Assembly (NCBI GenBank): GCA_022606135.1
Contig: JABYQN010000007.1
Location: 62,001 to 126,000 of the forward strand
DNA: 64,000 bases
Reading direction: 5' to 3'
Source: Fomes fomentarius
Lineage: Eukaryota; Basidiomycota; Agaricomycetes; Polyporales; Polyporaceae
Positions 11,193 to 22,343 of this stretch are shown one piece after another; position 1 is the stretch's first letter; the number at the start of each line of letters is the position of its first letter. Under the pieces are notes generated by a model. That model saw only the letters and a program-made list of their open reading frames with translations. It ran no database searches and was not told the origin of the DNA. The position numbers were made by a program, and so were the translations under genes.

Positions 11193-13313
11193 TCACGCAT
11201 AGTCTACTGCCGAGCGTTCGCTCGCCCGTCTGATAGCCCAAGTCTGTCCACAAACTCGTCATCCAGTATCAGCAATGCCTACAATTATAGATCTTACAAG
11301 TTCATAAGTCTTGATAGCGTCCTCATAGGAACTGAGGATATCGTCTCTTGTCTTCCGACCCTCGACTACATCGATAAATGTGGCTAGCTCGGAATGGAAC
11401 GGGTCGTCGTTCGACGAGTGACAGAGGACCACTATCAATTTCAGACGTCCCAAGATGAGATATAACTTACATCGTTGAACGTATAGCTCTCTATGAGCGA
11501 GCAAATATTTGTATAGTCCATTAGCACAGTGAGTACTAAAACACGAGAAGGGACCAGACTCACCCACGTCAACCGTTCCAGGCCGCCTGATATACAATTT
11601 CGGTATCGAATAAGGATCGACAAGCTTGAAGTGATACCCGTCCGCATACACCTCAAACTCCGTGTCGTACGTCGTGCCTACCAGTTTCCAGTGTAGAAGT
11701 CAACAACCCGACTTCACACTCGTATACAGACTAGACACGGAGAAAACTCGAAGGCTTACCATGTAGCGCGATGACATGTGTCAGAGACCCAACAGCACCT
11801 CCCTTGTACTTCCAAGTGGCGCTCGTGAGCCTTGGGAGGCGGTTCTCCGACGATATCGGCTCCTCATCGAAGAGTTTCGCGGAAAGGTGCCCGGGGGGCT
11901 CATTGTGCTGGACTGTGTGTGCAACGACAGAGGAGAGGACGACGTCTCCGCCCAGATAGCGCGAGAGATCACCTGAGAAGAACAGTGAGCAGCAGCGAGC
12001 GAGCGTGGAGATCGCACCGCAGCATTTACAGAAGTGCGTGCCCTGCTCGACGATCGCTGAAACGAGACGGTGCCTCAATGCACTGCAGGATGGGTATAGC
12101 ATGGATATAGAGAACTCACGACCACCTGAGAGGGTCTTGTCCCACCAAGCCTGACCAGATAAGCAACCTGAAAAGCGCAATTCTGGCAAGTACTACGACA
12201 TAATAACTCACCGCCACCCTGGCGTATGGGCTAGCGTGCAATCTGCTTAGCCCCATAATTATGAAGATTAGATGGAACCCTCACTATGCCATAACGTATC
12301 TTGCATTTGTGCCCATTACAACCAACCCATTGTCCGCGATAATTTTCCTAAGAATAAGTCACAGCGTATATCCTGCAGGGCGGTCAATCTGCGTTCGGAC
12401 TCACTTCATCAGCTGAACGGCTATTACAGCATCCTCAGCCCTCGGACCTGAATCAGACAATGTGTACCCACCCTTAAGGTATCGCAACATATACCCGACG
12501 CCAACCAGCGTCCCACGCGCCCCGAGCACCTCGGCGACTCGCCAGCACGCGTCCTCCGGTCCGCTACTGACCGGCTTCTCGACGAAGAGCGGGCACCTGG
12601 GGAATGCAGACACGAGCTGCAGCTCGAGGTCTCGCCCCGGGATGTCTGTCCCACGCGCGAACGGAGGCGCGCCTGCGATTGCCAAGCTATAGTGTTGTGG
12701 GTATTGGTAGCGTAACGATGCGCGAGGAAGGGCCAAGGGATGATCGGTCAATTCAGTTGGTGAGAGTGTGAAGAGAAGATGAGAGCACAGGGAACGGGGA
12801 GAGAAGAAGGTAGGGACGTACTGCGGGGCACTGTGTGGATCGACCGAGAGCGCAGCGCCTGCCTCGGTTATGCTAGTGAAGATCTTGCAGGACGACCATG
12901 CGTCATGACGCTCTGAAGCTAGCTTGCGTTCGAGTGCCGCTGAGGCATTCGCAACATCGACATCCACGAGTCCAACGACTCGCAATCGAGATGTAAGGAT
13001 GCTGGCGGCATGCATCAGCTTCGAGGCTTGCGAGAGCTTCACCGCGATCGATCATGCCAGTGGATTGTGAACTCGCCTTTCCAGTCGTTTAGTCTGCCGT
13101 TATCACGCACATCATCGTTACTAGTGATCATTGTTGCAATTTCAGGAACGCACATGATTCCATGGTCCTTCGACAGAGCCTGCGGAATTGGTAACGTCAG
13201 TGAAGGAATAACCTACTCATTTGCTCCATCGATAGCTCCTTATAGGGAGTTGTAGAAGTACCGAAGTTGATCCCGCCTGCACCTATGATTAACACATTGA
13301 AAAGGTTTGACAT
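11193..13313 (-). CDS. Gfo/Idh/MocA family NAD(P)-dependent oxidoreductase, one junction unresolved
   Basis: Family members oxidise or reduce sugars and related compounds using a Rossmann-bound NAD(P). Exons: 13313..13262, 13179..13154, 13093..13077, 13001..12822, 12686..12472, 12420..12405, 12347..12285, 12230..12212, 12150..12120, 12056..12030, 11972..11760, 11677..11564, 11490..11471, one ending at 11298, and 11243..11193. Reading: LIIGAGGINFG (nucleotide loop), GSVEGPWNHTKRLE, RLRVVGLVDVDVANA, LFVEKPVSSGPE (the EKP motif), GYMLRYLKAVQLMK, GPIVEQGTHFCDLSRY, SATWKYKGGAVGSLTHV, and the end TWAIRRAS. The third intron (13076-13002) has a GC donor. Six exons are under 30 nt. The join between exon 13 (ending at 11471) and the segment encoding NDDPFHSELATFID has no GT-AG solution in phase, so the gene may be damaged, mis-sequenced or oddly spliced. 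Substrate unknown. Confidence 0.85.
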
Positions 13314-13947
13314 CTCCGAGCCAGAAGGTCAGATTCTTCGCGTTGGGTGTTGTCCAGGTCGATTAGAGGGCCATGAATTCCGGAGTCAAGACGAAAGACG
13401 CGCCTAGCTAGTTATACCGGCATAAACGAGGCAACAAGCGAAGGAAGTGGAAGAAGGCGAGTAAATCTGACATTAGTATGAGTGACTCGACTTCGAGTCT
13501 CACACTGATCACTGATCATATTTCTACCTATGTAATTGCACTGCGAGCTTACCTCGATGGAGATGTAGAAAGCCTGCTCATATCCACACGGTGAAGACGG
13601 TCCGAGTTTCGGAGCGTCTCTTTCAAGTGAAGCGTTCGAGAAGCGCCTACATAACCTCGATTTCCGAGTCGGATCTGCAGTTGCTGCATGATCAAAAATG
13701 AGGTATGAACAATTTGAGAAGATCCCAGGGCTTGAGGCCGCCACCTGGAATGTCCCCGGCTCGAGTGCGTCGTCACGGGGGGCCGGGGGTGACAAGCGTG
13801 TCTTCACCATTACCTCTTCTCTCTCATCAGAGCGACATCGATATAGCACACAGGACTGTTGTGAGTTAGTTCTAGCTGTGGCATCATTGACCTTGGTGAG
13901 CTTGCAATTATACCAAGTCGTGGATTCAGATCACCCGTTCAATCACC
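13314..13947. promoter_or_regulatory. Divergent spacer, Gfo/Idh gene / unknown gene
   Basis: The 634 bp between two divergent start codons probably contain both promoters. Overlapping open frames occur at 13412-13958 on both strands, but I find no domain or convincing splice pattern in them. Confidence 0.4.
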
Positions 13948-14651
13948 ATGAGCACTGATTCTACGACAACCGAGCATGAAGAACCCATCGAGTCGCAGGT
14001 GGAGTTCAAAGCAGAATATAAGACTTCTGTGAGTATTGAGCAACGACAATCCTTTGACAACTACTTGTAACCCATTGACACCGTTACTTCAAGATCCAAA
14101 GCATAGTTGGGGCATTCTTTAAACAGTCGGGCCAGTTTCGGGAGGAACAGAGGTCTCGGAGAATATCTTCAAGCCAAGGCTCTCTGGCCTCTCTCCCTGA
14201 TCTGCCAGGAAAGGATGCCCGCTATCTCCTTGGTTGGCTACTTGATGACAAACGAAATGCGCTCCTTGAGGAGCTCGCTAAGCGAGCTGGATTTGTGGAA
14301 CACAACCGATCTAACGGGATGCAAGCGTTGAAACACCGGATACTCTCCCCAAGCACCTTTCTATGTCGGGTTGTCAATGAAGAGCTCGCCACGTCCCCAA
14401 GTACTCAGCCTACTGTCCGAATGGTGCAGCCCACGCAGGGAGTCCGAAGTGATCGTGGTGCTATTGCGATATCATATACCGCGATCAGGAAATCCTTCAA
14501 GGCACAGCGGCTCACCCAGGTGCAATACGACCTTATACAAAGCCTGCTTGGAAAGGCGACGTTGTACAAGCCAGTCTTCGATAAGAATGACTGCGATCAG
14601 CAGGGGAATGTGTGGTCCACGTCCCGGATAGATGTGGAGGTGTTGTTCTAA
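13948..14651 (+). CDS. Protein of unknown function (212 aa)
   Basis: Two exons, 13948..14028 and 14094..14651, join in phase 0 (donor TCT|GTGAGT, acceptor TTCAAG|ATC) to give 212 residues from MSTDSTTTEHEEPIES. The N-terminal 27 residues are acidic and Ser/Thr-rich. The rest contains an amphipathic segment (LGWLLDDKRNALLEELAKRAGF), a Gln/Arg-rich stretch, and a C-terminal half rich in charged residues ending DVEVLF. There is no signal peptide, membrane span or motif I recognise. Intact phase and open length support a real gene; the function is unknown. Confidence 0.55.
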
Positions 14652-14937
14652 GCTTGAGTGGCGCTTTGAACACTTTGTGGAGGCCGCGTCGCCAGCTCGT
14701 TCGATCCGTATGTAGCTACAGCGGTGTTCCTTGATATACTATTGCGGGGACTGGGATTTACTATATTGTCATGTATTGTTTTTCGCCATTGACGATCTGT
14801 CAGGTTCGCAATTGAGCGTAAACGCGGCACGGACAGACTTGCTTCGCGAGTATATCGATTTATTAAGTGTGAGTAAGTTGTGAACACATCGGACACGTCG
14901 GACACATAGATGGTACAGCGGCCATGATTTTCCCCAT
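14652..14937. terminator. Convergent 3' spacer
   Basis: This interval of 286 bp lies between the stop codons of the unknown gene (+) and the Prp24/SART3 gene (-), so it holds both 3' untranslated regions and transcript ends. No coding content is seen. Confidence 0.4.
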
Positions 14938-17900
14938 CTACTTCCCACCTAACAGCATCTTACGAAAGTCGTCCTGGCCTTTCCCCGCCCCTCCACTGGC
15001 AGCGTTGGGAGGAGCGCTTGAAGTAGACGCTTCCGCCGGGCCGGACACCCGTGCGGTGCCTAGTCCACGCTGTTTGCTACCTAACCCTGCACGAGGTCGA
15101 GAAACTGCACTACGCGGTACGAACAGACCGGCGTTTGCGGCAGGTGGTGCTAGAGGACGAGAGGACGTCGCCGGCCTTGTCGTGCCCTCTGCGACGATTT
15201 GCAGCGTTTTCCCGTTGAACACGATGGAATCTGGGCGTAATAGCAGCTTCCCCGCCTCCTGTTGGTAACAGATATACGTCAGTCAACGTCGGCATGGAGT
15301 ACGATACAATGCGAGCGTGACGTACCGCAGCGTTTTCGAGCTCGACTTCGGCTTCAGCGAGATCAAGGAACACCTCGACACGTTTGACATTGGCGTGCTT
15401 CTCGAGTGCTTGCTGGAGCAGTCCTTCCTGTGTTCCCGGCGGGAGGTTGCGCACGCGCACTGAGCGATTTCGGACCTCAGCGCGATACCCTGGGCCCCTG
15501 TGTACACATTGTTAGATAGTCCATTCCATAGCAACGTGATTTGTGAGTGAAGCGCACTTGTTCTTCCCGCGTACGCGCGTGTCGGCGAGCGTGACGGCGA
15601 TCCGGCGCTTCTTCAGCTCATGGTTGTTTGCAGACAGTGCAGCACGAGCATCATTCTAATGATCCCATTAGTAAGTTATGTCCCATAATAACCGACGAAA
15701 GTGACACCAACCTCGTTCTCAAACTCGACAAATGCAAAGCCTTTCGAAAGGCCTTTCTCGTCCTGGATCATCCGCACATCCTTGACGGTACCATACTGCG
15801 ACCAGATACGTTAATATTGTGAGGGAGAGTCCTCAGACATGATACTTACGGTCTTGAAGACGCCCTTAAGGTCTTCCTTTGTCGCGAACTTACTCAAGCC
15901 AGCTACATAGACTTCGCGGTCGTTCGCATCGCTATCCGTGCGTTCCTTCTTGCGCTCAGGATTCGAGATGTACACCGAGAGCTTGAGCCCGCCTTCTATA
16001 TCGATTCCGTTGAGCTCGAGTGCGGACTCGGCAGATGTCTGTCAATCATCTGTCAAAACGTGCGTTTCGTCAGGGAGAAGCACCGTGTAGACTTACTGGT
16101 GAGGTGTACTGCAAGTAGCAGAACCGGCGCGTGGCCTTGAACTTCTTGCTCGGCCACCGGACGTCGAATATTTCTCCGTACTACACACATTCTCCTAAGT
16201 CCGTATTGGGTGGTGGCAATACAGACAAATTCTCACCTTGCCAAACAACGTCCGAATGAATGTATCATCAGCTTGTTCAGGGAAGTTCGTGACGTAGAGC
16301 GTAGATCGCCACGCTAGATGGACGGCAATCTCCTGGCCGCGAATGCGCTTTTTGTCCTTTGTGAGCCCAGCTGGGACGCTATCCTACAAGTAGCATAGTA
16401 TGTGAGGTGATACTTGAGCTGGGTGGCCTAGCGAGCATGACTTACTCGCTCCATAAATTCCACTGTCGCAACCAACGAGTTGGGCAATTGGGTGATCTTG
16501 ACTTCCCGTATGCTCCCACACTGGATGAAAGAAAGTCAATACGTACGTGAGTACGACGCGAACGAAACTTTGAATACTCACGTCCTTGAACAACGCATTC
16601 AACTCATCCTCCTGTACTTGTGGAGGAAGCTCGGCAACGAAGACTGTACAATTCTCCCGGTCTCTACCATCCAACCAATATCAGGTTCAATCGTACTGTA
16701 CCCTAGCCAAAGCACATACCTCTTCAGCTTCGCCTGTTCCTCTACTCATCGAACGTGATGATTCCGTCAGCAAGAACACCAGGAAGTATATAACAACAGT
16801 CACGCTCTCACCAACTCGAGCCTTCTTGCTACTCTCCGGCGTCCCTTCGTCGTCAGCCTTCCTCTTCGACCGACCATCGGCGCTTGTGACCGAATCGACT
16901 GCCATAGTTGTCGACTCGGTCGTCTCCTCCGTATTGGTCTGGGTCTGGGCCGGAGGAGGCGCCTCAGCGACAGGCACACCCGCCTGCGTCTCAGCAATCA
17001 GTTGTGCCGCGGCGAACTGGGCCCTCTCAGCCTCCTGTTGAATGTAAGTCGCCAAGTCAACTATCGGTGGGATAACGGTTGACGGGCAAGAGTGTACATG
17101 TGGTTACGAACCTTGGCGCGGCGGTTGTTGACTTGCGTTTGCGCGCGTTGGATGCGGTCAAGCGCATCCTCCAGTTCGATGACAGAGCCGTGCAGCTGCT
17201 CAAAGGAGATCCAGGCATCCCAGATTGCCTCAGGCCAGTCGAGATTCCTCATTGCGATCTCCCGGAAGACCTGGCGCGCGTCGTCGTAGAGGTGTTGTCG
17301 ACTGGGAAGTGACCGTCAGTTCACAACTGTCACCATAGAGAGCAATTGTGACGGAACTTACATCAGAACGTCGGTGTAGGCCGTCCACGCGAGGTAACTG
17401 TTCTTGTAGTACTTGGTGGCGTCTTCCCACAGGATTAACGCATTGGGCTGCAGATCCTCAACTTCCAAGCACTAGCGCCACGATGAGGGTCATCAGAAGA
17501 AATTCAATGAAAAAGCAATACACCGACTTACAATCGCTGACAAGAACTTTTCCAGCCTAAGCCTGGGGTCCCCGGAGGACGATGCTGGGACGTTTAGTCA
17601 CAAGACCATTCTCCTGCACGCGAACACGAGGCTCACCCTTCCGAGACGTCGCGATCCCGCCCATCACGATCTCAAGCAAGTGTTCGGACGCGTTATCGCC
17701 TGCGAAGAGCGTTATTCGGAGCCGAGAGTGAAGACTGAGGTAGGTAACTCACCGGCCTTCCCTGCTTCGGTTTGCCGCTTTTCGAAGCCAGCACGAGCAA
17801 GGACGACGGGGACGTATTGCTCCACATCAGCGCGGAGGGGTGCTATTGTCTGAGCCTTCTCGTATACGGCTGGGTGTCACAGCGTCGATGAGCATCAAGT

Positions 17901-19696
17901 TCAGCAGGACCGAGACTCTACCTACTGTTGACCTCCGCGGTGGCTTCGTCGGACTCTAGGGCGCGTTCCTGAAGGCATACTTAGATCCCCGAAGCTCAAA
18001 AGGATCGAGATGCGCACCAGGAAACGCATATAGCGGGCGAGAAGTTCACCAGAGAATGGAACGCTGCGCAGACCTCTTCGGAAGGTCAACAGCAACTCTT
18101 CGTCTTCGATGTCTTGCGTTCTCTGCAAGCAGGGAAGGCGAAGAGAGCCTGTCAGCACACGTGGAATGCTCGCGATACTGTTGACGCACAAGCAGGTCGA
18201 CGAACCCAGTCCAGAACGATCGGAGTGCTTCTTCTGCGTTCCCTTCGCCAGCGAATCGCCGCCTGTCGGCTTCTGTAATCGCGCGTTCGTATAACGTCTT
18301 CAAAACGAACATGTCTAGCTTCTTCCCTCGCCGTTCGGAGGCGATGTAATAGGTGTATCCCTCGAGCGAGTAGTTCGCTTGTGCCTGTTGGCCCATTAGA
18401 GATGGTCGAGCTATGCGCAGACCAATCGACTCACGAGGGAATTTTCGAGGTTCTCGCGTCTCTGGAAGGCCTTCACCGCTTGGGAACGCGATTTGGACGC
18501 CTTGACTAATAAAGATTCGTACTGCTCAGGAGGTTTGTAGTTGGTCGTGAATGAGGAGTACACTTCGAAGGTTTCGTCATGATCTATGGACATAGCGTGT
18601 CATCTCGCCGAAATGCAAATTCAGATCGAGTAACTTACTAGAATGAGGCTGTTTCAATCGCTCCAGCAACAGATTGTCGACAAGGCTGATCAGCGCAGCT
18701 CTGTGCCCAGTATCGTCAATATGGAGCGTCAGCTAGAGTATGTTCATGACTTGCCTCTCCTCTCCTGTAGAGTTCTGAAGTCGTTCGAGCTCCCAGTCCC
18801 GTTGCATGTCCCATAGGAGATGTGACTGAGGACATCGTTATTCTCAAATATTTCAAGTTAAAAAGCAGCAAAAGACGAGCATGGAGAACAGGGGGACCCC
18901 AGCAGTCTCGTTGAATTTCTATAGACGGGTAGGGCATTGCCACACTTGCGTCAGCAGGTCAAACATCAGTCGACCCGTCTCGCGCCAGAGTGTCTCCCTT
19001 CGTCTATTGTTTTCAGCATCTGTGACAGGCGAATAGAAACGACCAGTATTGATATTCGCCTCTGTAAAGGCATTACGTTCGTCATGAATACGGGAACGAG
19101 AAGACTGCACAGATACACACCACCTCCTTTGACCACTGGTCACAAGAATAGCTAAATGCGAGTTTGGACAATGTCTGACACATACCTTCGTGATGTGTCC
19201 GATTCCCTTCTCGACAACTTTGGTCATCGCGTCTTGCATCCATTCTGGCGATATCAGCTCCCCAAGAGCATCGGGGCGACCTCCCGCCTCCACGTAGTGT
19301 TCAAACCGCTCGATGAGAAACTCGAGATGCTTCTGGAGTATGGGTATCGCTAGATGAAGCTCAAGACGGAGCTCTTGGAAGACCGACTGCACACTCACAT
19401 AGGTAGTCCTGCTCGGCGCGTGCGAATAGGTCGAGGATGCCCTGCAGGTCCTCCAGCGTGTCCAGGTTGGCTGCAGCTATCTTCCGCTGAATCAGAAGCA
19501 GCCATACGTCCTCCCCAGCTGCCCAGAACGCGGTCATCATTTCAAGAGCAGATTCGACTTGGTCCTCCATACCCGTAGCACGGGCAATGCGAATGTGCTC
19601 AGCATGAAGGGCGAGGTCATATGGGTTCTCTGTTATGCGTTCGAGTATGCTGGAGAGAGCCTCGAGAGCGTCTGCCTCGTTCATGTCAACGTCCAT
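14938..19696 (-). CDS. U4/U6 snRNP recycling factor, Prp24/SART3 type
   Basis: Reanneals U4 and U6 snRNAs after splicing so the snRNPs can be reused; nuclear. The start at 19696 gives MDVDMNEADALEALSS. The N-terminal half is a helical HAT-repeat array in many exons: DLFARAEQDYL, IPILQKHLEFLIERFEHYVE, TYYIASERRGKKLDMFVLK, LYDDARQVFREIAMRNLDWPE. A linker rich in Pro, Thr and Glu and a basic KKAR patch come next. Four RRMs follow: TVFVAELPPQVQEDELN (about 16650), STLYVTNFPEQADDTFIRTLFGKYG (about 16300), REVYVAGLSKFATKEDLKGVFKTYG (about 15920, with KGFAFVEFE), and RSVRVRNLPPGTQEGLLQQALE (about 15450). The last residues DDFRKMLLGGK match the Lsm-binding tail that ends Prp24 and SART3. HAT repeats plus four RRMs make it a hybrid of the human (HAT + 2 RRM) and yeast (4 RRM) layouts. 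Individual exon borders were not all resolved. Confidence 0.92.
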
Positions 19697-20034
19697 GGCG
19701 TAGCAGGTGTGGAGGAGTAGTCCTGGATGTCAGTGTCTCACGCGAGGAGACGCGAGGGAATGCGCCACCAGCGGGATGAATGGCCTCCTCACGCACAAGT
19801 CCGGGCGACGCGTGTAGAACGGACTGGGAAATCGGGAAATCCGTTCTGATTAGTGGGCGCCTGGGGGACATACTTAGCCGGAAGTGATGGGCTGGATAGA
19901 ACACGGTCGCCTCTGCTCTGCTTCCTCCCATCATCTCTTCTTCTTTCCTCTCTCTGGGTTCTCGACGGCGGGTTCTCTAGTCTTGGTTCATCCGAGGCAT
20001 CCAATCTCTACAAACCTCGCTCTTTATACTGTGT
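19697..20034. promoter_or_regulatory. Divergent promoter, Prp24/SART3 / membrane protein
   Basis: The 338 bp separate two divergent start codons and presumably hold both promoters. A pyrimidine-rich run (CTTCTTTCCTCTCTC) lies near 19938-19955 and a CTTTATACTGTG TATA-like element near 20020-20032, just before the plus-strand ATG. Confidence 0.45.
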
Positions 20035-21690
20035 ATGGCCCAGGCCATCATATATAGCACCCCACCTCTCGCTGGCAAGCCTCCTTTCGCGACCGACGAG
20101 CCGGATTCATACTACGAACAACGCCAGCAGGAACAAACTCGTCGAATCAGACAGCCTCCTCCCACCAACCCCAACGCAAGGACCTCTGCATACAACATGT
20201 AAGTCTCTCAATTGTCTTGGGGACGGTCGTCTGCGCGCTCAGCGATGGAAGCGACGCTTGCTTGCCGATAGAACAGAGGAGAGCTCTTGACAATCGCGTT
20301 TGTGCGGCTCATGTCCTCTTATGGGGCATCTTGAACAAGAGGAAATACACCATCTAGCACTCACGGATGGAGGACATACGAGGACGGGGGGATTTGGAGG
20401 AAACGACCCTGCCTCTGCGTCCTGCCAAGGAAAGGAGACCGAGCAGAGATAGTGACTCGGCCTATACCGTCTAGTGACATGATGTAGAGCATCGCGCGCA
20501 TTCTTGACGGAGCAGTGGCTGAGTGCCCCGGTCTTCTCACTCACGACCTCACTTCGCGTTATGGCTCGTGAACGCGTGTCTGGGCTCTCCCGCTACTGAG
20601 GCGCGTCGTCGCACAGGGTGTCATATGTTGTTTACCGTTTGGCACGGCAACACACGTCTATACACAATACCGCTAATTGTTAGCCCTTTTCTGTTTGCTC
20701 TTACTACGCTGTTGCTCAGTACGTATAGCTCACCGTTACACCCAGGTACGACCAATATCTAGATGAAAAGGAGAACCCCTTCCACGACAGCAAGCAAATG
20801 ATTCCCCAACCAAAGATTCCTCTAGCTGCGCCTCAGCCAGGATACGCCGCTCCGGTCGCTGCACTCAACCTCGCACGTCCAAGCCCCACCGCCACGCCGG
20901 ATGGACGCATGCTTGCCTCCCCGGAAATGTCAGAGTACGGAGGAGGCATGCCACACGCACCGCACCCCTTGCAGCCTCCCATGGTTCCCATCGAGCCGGT
21001 GTTCGCCCGCCCGTCCACCGCCGCTTCGCGTGATGTCAAATTTGCGACAACTCCGATCATGCGTGGCGAAACCGAGGACACGGTATTGCCCCGTCGCGGG
21101 CAGAGAGGCGATGACTTCTGGCGGCGGTTTAGTATGGTTGTGAAGGAGGACTTGGCCACCCCGACGGGGCAGAAGCAAAGGCATGTCCAGTGCCTCCCGT
21201 AGTATTTCAAACCGCTGACACAACTTTCGTCCGCAGCATGTGGCTCAGCAAAACTCAGAACGGAACCACTCGTTTGTCTCGCTGGGTGTGGATCGTTGGT
21301 ATCACTCTCCTGATCGTGCGTATCGGTTGTACACTATGCTACAGCTCCATTCTGATGAACGAGCTCTAGATGATCGCTGGCTTCATTGGTCTCGGTTGGT
21401 ACGTTTCGCACAACAACACTCAGCACAATGCCCCCAAGGCTTTCGGTGGTAGTGCAAATGAGAGATCCTCTGCTCTCCCGTCTGCGGCCACCGCGGCCGG
21501 CGCAGCAAGCACGGACGTCCCATTCCATGTTTCGCCTACCAATACGGTTGCCAAACGCGCTGACGAGCCTATACCGACGCCAACGGCCTTATACCCAGTA
21601 TCGCCTCGCAGCGGCAGCTTACATCGCGTTCACGTCCTGCAGACGCACCGGCATGGTCGACGCAGCCCCGTCAACCATACCTCTGATTAA
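20035..21690 (+). CDS. Single-pass membrane protein of unknown function (332 aa)
   Basis: Four exons: 20035..20198, 20746..21180, 21237..21315, 21370..21690; total 999 nt. The N-terminal ~210 residues are hydrophilic, Pro/Ala/Gln-rich and probably disordered, with YDQYLDEKENPFHD near the second exon start. One transmembrane segment follows (VWIVGITLLIMIAGFIGLGWYV, shared by exons 3 and 4), after a basic TTRLSRW flank. A Ser/Thr/Ala-rich tail of about 90 residues ends HHTSD-like. There is no signal peptide, so a type II or tail-side anchor is plausible. Intron 1 is unusually long (547 nt), and intron 2 (21181-21236) uses a GC donor (AAAG|GCATGT), required to keep the membrane segment in frame. 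I do not recognise a named family; architecture resembles small, basidiomycete-specific membrane proteins. Confidence 0.7.
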
Positions 21691-22343
21691 TTTATTGATA
21701 ACAATCCGCCGTCGCCATCTGCCATACCCCACCTGTTCTCCGCCACCGCACATCCACCGTCCGCCCCATCACTCTGGGATTGGTGTCACCCTACCCCCGG
21801 TCACCCATATCCCGTCCGTTCGTTACGACTTGTCAGACATCCAAACCGTCCCTCATCTCATCTTGCTTCCATCCATCAAGATCATCCATCCCTCATCTTT
21901 GCCATTTGATTCTTTCACGAGTTGGATATTGCCACGCTTTTTGCTGCCCAGGATACTGCTGTCGTGATGCTCCCTGACATCAACTGTCCTGCTTACACGA
22001 ACCCCTAATACTTTGCTATTCGGATTCGTATCCATACCCGTTCGGAAGACTATCGAAACTCCCGTGTACTTACTATGAGATGCATTGCGGTATATACTGT
22101 TGCGCGCACTGGCGTGTTTCCTTTCGAAAGCCAGCAATTTGAAGCTTTGAGACCCAGTAGAACCCGTTGATATCTGTTGAAAACTTTGGTCAAGGATCCT
22201 GCGCAATCCGCATCACTATAAACTGCTCACGTGCTCGTGTATATTTGTCATTGTTGACCAGCGTCAACGCGTCGCGTCGCGTTCGTCGGCCAAGTCCCCT
22301 TCTCTTCCCACTACCATTACATCGCGTACTCAGATTCACTAGG
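21691..22343. promoter_or_regulatory. 3' flank of membrane protein and SMC6 promoter
   Basis: The 653 bp between same-strand genes hold the pyrimidine-rich 3' region of the membrane-protein gene (CCACCGCACATCCACC and similar, 21740-21960) and the upstream region of SMC6. CACGTG occurs near 22230, an E-box-type site often found in fungal promoters. The open frame at 21386-21967 is an alternative frame over the last exon and 3' region. Confidence 0.4.

Noticed and set aside
11259..11651. Unspliced 130-codon frame through the end of the Gfo/Idh gene
   Set aside because: It starts and ends in correct coding sequence but reads through two introns, inserting about 40 non-family residues. The spliced exon giving VESYTFND fits the family better, although the next junction remains unresolved.
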